Both the position numbers and the translations under genes were made by a program. This document shows positions 62,908 to 64,000 of a stretch of DNA of 64,000 nt, piece by piece. The notes under the pieces were generated by a model that worked only from the letters and a program-made list of their open reading frames with translations, made no database searches and had not been told where the DNA came from. Position 1 is the stretch's first letter. Every line of letters begins with the position of its first letter. This stretch comes from Filimonas lacunae (GTDB lineage Bacteria > Bacteroidota > Bacteroidia > Chitinophagales > Chitinophagaceae): contig NZ_AP017422.1 of NCBI RefSeq assembly GCF_002355595.1, positions 2,232,001-2,296,000 of the forward strand, written 5' to 3'.

Positions 62908-63873
62908 ATGCAATATACCTATTCAATACCTGGTTTTAAGGGCGCCTTACCGGCCAGCAAGGTGTACCAGGATTGTGTATTTGAAATACTCAGCAACAAA
63001 TGGCTCGATCTGCAACATGATGGTGTAGTGCTGTCGCTGAATGGAAAAATGGCTTTCAGCACAGGTAGCTATATGGCCAATCCACTGTTTTTTCCTGGTG
63101 GTAGCATTGGTAATCTGGCTGTGAACGGGGCAGTAAACAACCTGGCTATGTGTGGGGCAGTAGCAAAATACATCTCCTTATGCTTTATCATTGAAGAGGG
63201 GCTGTCGCCTTATGTTTTTAAACAGGTTTTACTCAGTATTAAAGATGCTGCTTTTTCAGCAGGTGTAACCATTGTAACCGGCGATACCAAAGTGGTAGAA
63301 AAGGGCAGCTGTAACGGACTATATATAAATACTACCGGTATAGGTTATGTACATACCCGTGCTGCCATCGATTATAAAAGAATACAAACCGGCGATGTGC
63401 TGGTGGTAAGTGGTACACCAGGCATGCATGGCGTAGCTATGCTGTGTGCTAATGGTGAGGATGGGGGAAAAGGTGTTATGCAAAGCGATACCGCGCCGCT
63501 GCACGAAATGGTGTTTAGATTGCTGGATGTATTTGGCAATGATGTAAAGTATTTACGAGATCCTACGGGTGGTGGCATTGCATCTGTGCTAAACGAAACA
63601 GCAGAGCTAACTAACCTGTGCTTTGCAGTAGATGAAGAGCACATTCCTATAGCCGAAGAGATAAGAAATGCCTGCGATAGTTTGGGCATAGATCCCTTAT
63701 ATACCGAAAATGCCGGTATTTTGATGGCGGTCGTAAAGAAAGAATCGGCTGCAGCCTGCGTTGCATTGATGCGCAATTGTGCAGGGGGCGAAAAAGCCGC
63801 AATCATAGGAGAGGTGCTGACAGCTTCTTCAGGAGAAGTGATCATGCGCTCGCTACAGGAAGAATTGGTTTAA
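62908..63873 (+). CDS. hypE: HypE-like hydrogenase maturation protein lacking the C-terminal cysteine
   Basis: A 321-residue protein of the AIR-synthase/PurM-like HypE family. The signatures are NPLFFPGGSIGNLAVNGAVNN, IVTGDTKVVEKG, INTTGIG and LRDPTGGGIASVLNE. Known HypE ends in a PRxC motif whose cysteine is carbamoylated and dehydrated to a cyano group. This protein stops at EEVIM-like RSLQEELV without that cysteine. The start at 62908 (MQYTYSIPG) was preferred; the longer frame adds 21 residues. Known [NiFe] hydrogenase genes are absent here. It may be a family variant with another substrate. Confidence 0.8.
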   Translation: MQYTYSIPGFKGALPASKVYQDCVFEILSNKWLDLQHDGVVLSLNGKMAFSTGSYMANPLFFPGGSIGNLAVNGAVNNLAMCGAVAKYISLCFIIEEGLSPYVFKQVLLSIKDAAFSAGVTIVTGDTKVVEKGSCNGLYINTTGIGYVHTRAAIDYKRIQTGDVLVVSGTPGMHGVAMLCANGEDGGKGVMQSDTAPLHEMVFRLLDVFGNDVKYLRDPTGGGIASVLNETAELTNLCFAVDEEHIPIAEEIRNACDSLGIDPLYTENAGILMAVVKKESAAACVALMRNCAGGEKAAIIGEVLTASSGEVIMRSLQEELV

Positions 63874-63898
63874 TTCGGACAAACGGTAGATTATAAAA

Positions 63899-63946
63899 AC
63901 ATACAAAGTGGTTGTATCATTCAATTGATACAACCACTTTGTATGT
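63899..63946 (-). terminator. Perfect 21-bp hairpin, terminator for the gene at the right edge
   Basis: Two 21-nt arms pair perfectly around the 6-nt loop ttcaat. On the minus strand the stem is followed by GTTTTTATAATC, so it should terminate the leftward gene ending at 63949. The plus side lacks a T-run, so it may stop the HypE-like transcript only weakly. Confidence 0.75.
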
Positions 63947-63948
63947 TA

Positions 63949-64000
63949 CTAATAGCTATCGCGCGTAAATTTTTTGATAAGATCTGCCTGGTTTGGATAC
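63949..64000 (-). CDS. C-terminal end of an unidentified minus-strand protein (partial)
   Basis: One minus-strand frame reads YPNQADLIKKFTRDSY and then TAG at 63949-63951. It looks like a real protein end: helical, charged and directly followed by a strong minus-strand terminator. The rest of the gene is outside the window, so no function can be given. Confidence 0.4.
   Translation of the reverse strand, partial: YPNQADLIKKFTRDSY

Overview
The window looks like chromosome from a Bacteroidota bacterium, most likely a Chitinophagaceae relative such as Chitinophaga, Niastella or Filimonas. This is inferred from gene content: a type IX secretion (T9SS) CHU_C-type adhesin followed by an SprF/PorP partner, a SusC/SusD pair, LptD and OstA of the Bacteroidota type, a LytTR regulator with a His_kinase-type sensor, a Nudix-family AraR beside araBDA, and TAnnTTTG promoter elements. 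No tRNA, rRNA, CRISPR array, transposase or phage gene was seen.

Layout. 1-3317 (+): the tail of an unknown gene, then a periplasmic iron-sulfur protein, an NrfD-type quinol-interacting membrane subunit and an anchored Ig-like protein, probably one respiratory complex. 3314-3691 (-): a DoxX-like membrane protein. 3973-6632 (+): a LytTR response regulator and TPR sensor kinase. 6731-9194 (+): four small genes led by a DUF1266 protein. 9307-11391 (-): a DUF3037/HipA-like kinase pair and a secreted esterase. 11460-11675 (+): ywbE. 11829-17450 (-): araA, araD and araB with an AraC regulator and a Nudix AraR.

17858-46930 (+) dominates the window. It is one giant adhesin gene of about 29 kb, about 9,700 residues if its frame is restored. 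It has a signal peptide, a propeller-like N-terminal region, a jelly-roll-like module, BIG2-like Ig domains, 33 near-identical 85-residue units, 65 near-identical 78-residue units, then a BIG2 domain, an SprB repeat, a DUF11 domain and a C-terminal T9SS sorting domain. A 2.3-kb stretch (about 39306-41579) carries many deletions, mostly in homopolymers, that break the frame. Their net total is 36 nt, so the frame is the same on both sides. The damaged stretch is the middle one of three copies of a 9-unit block, which points to unpolished or wrongly duplicated assembly more than to gene death. The SprF/PorP gene follows 19 nt later.

48013-52677 (-): a SusD/SusC uptake pair. 52976-59750 (-): a run with two N-acetylmuramoyl-L-alanine amidases, an MlaD-like protein, OstA, NhaA and a DeoR regulator. 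59825-62524 (+): the divergent lptD gene; together with OstA, MlaD and the amidases it forms an outer-envelope building cluster. 62908-63873 (+): a HypE-like protein without the usual C-terminal cysteine. The last 52 bases hold the end of a minus-strand gene.
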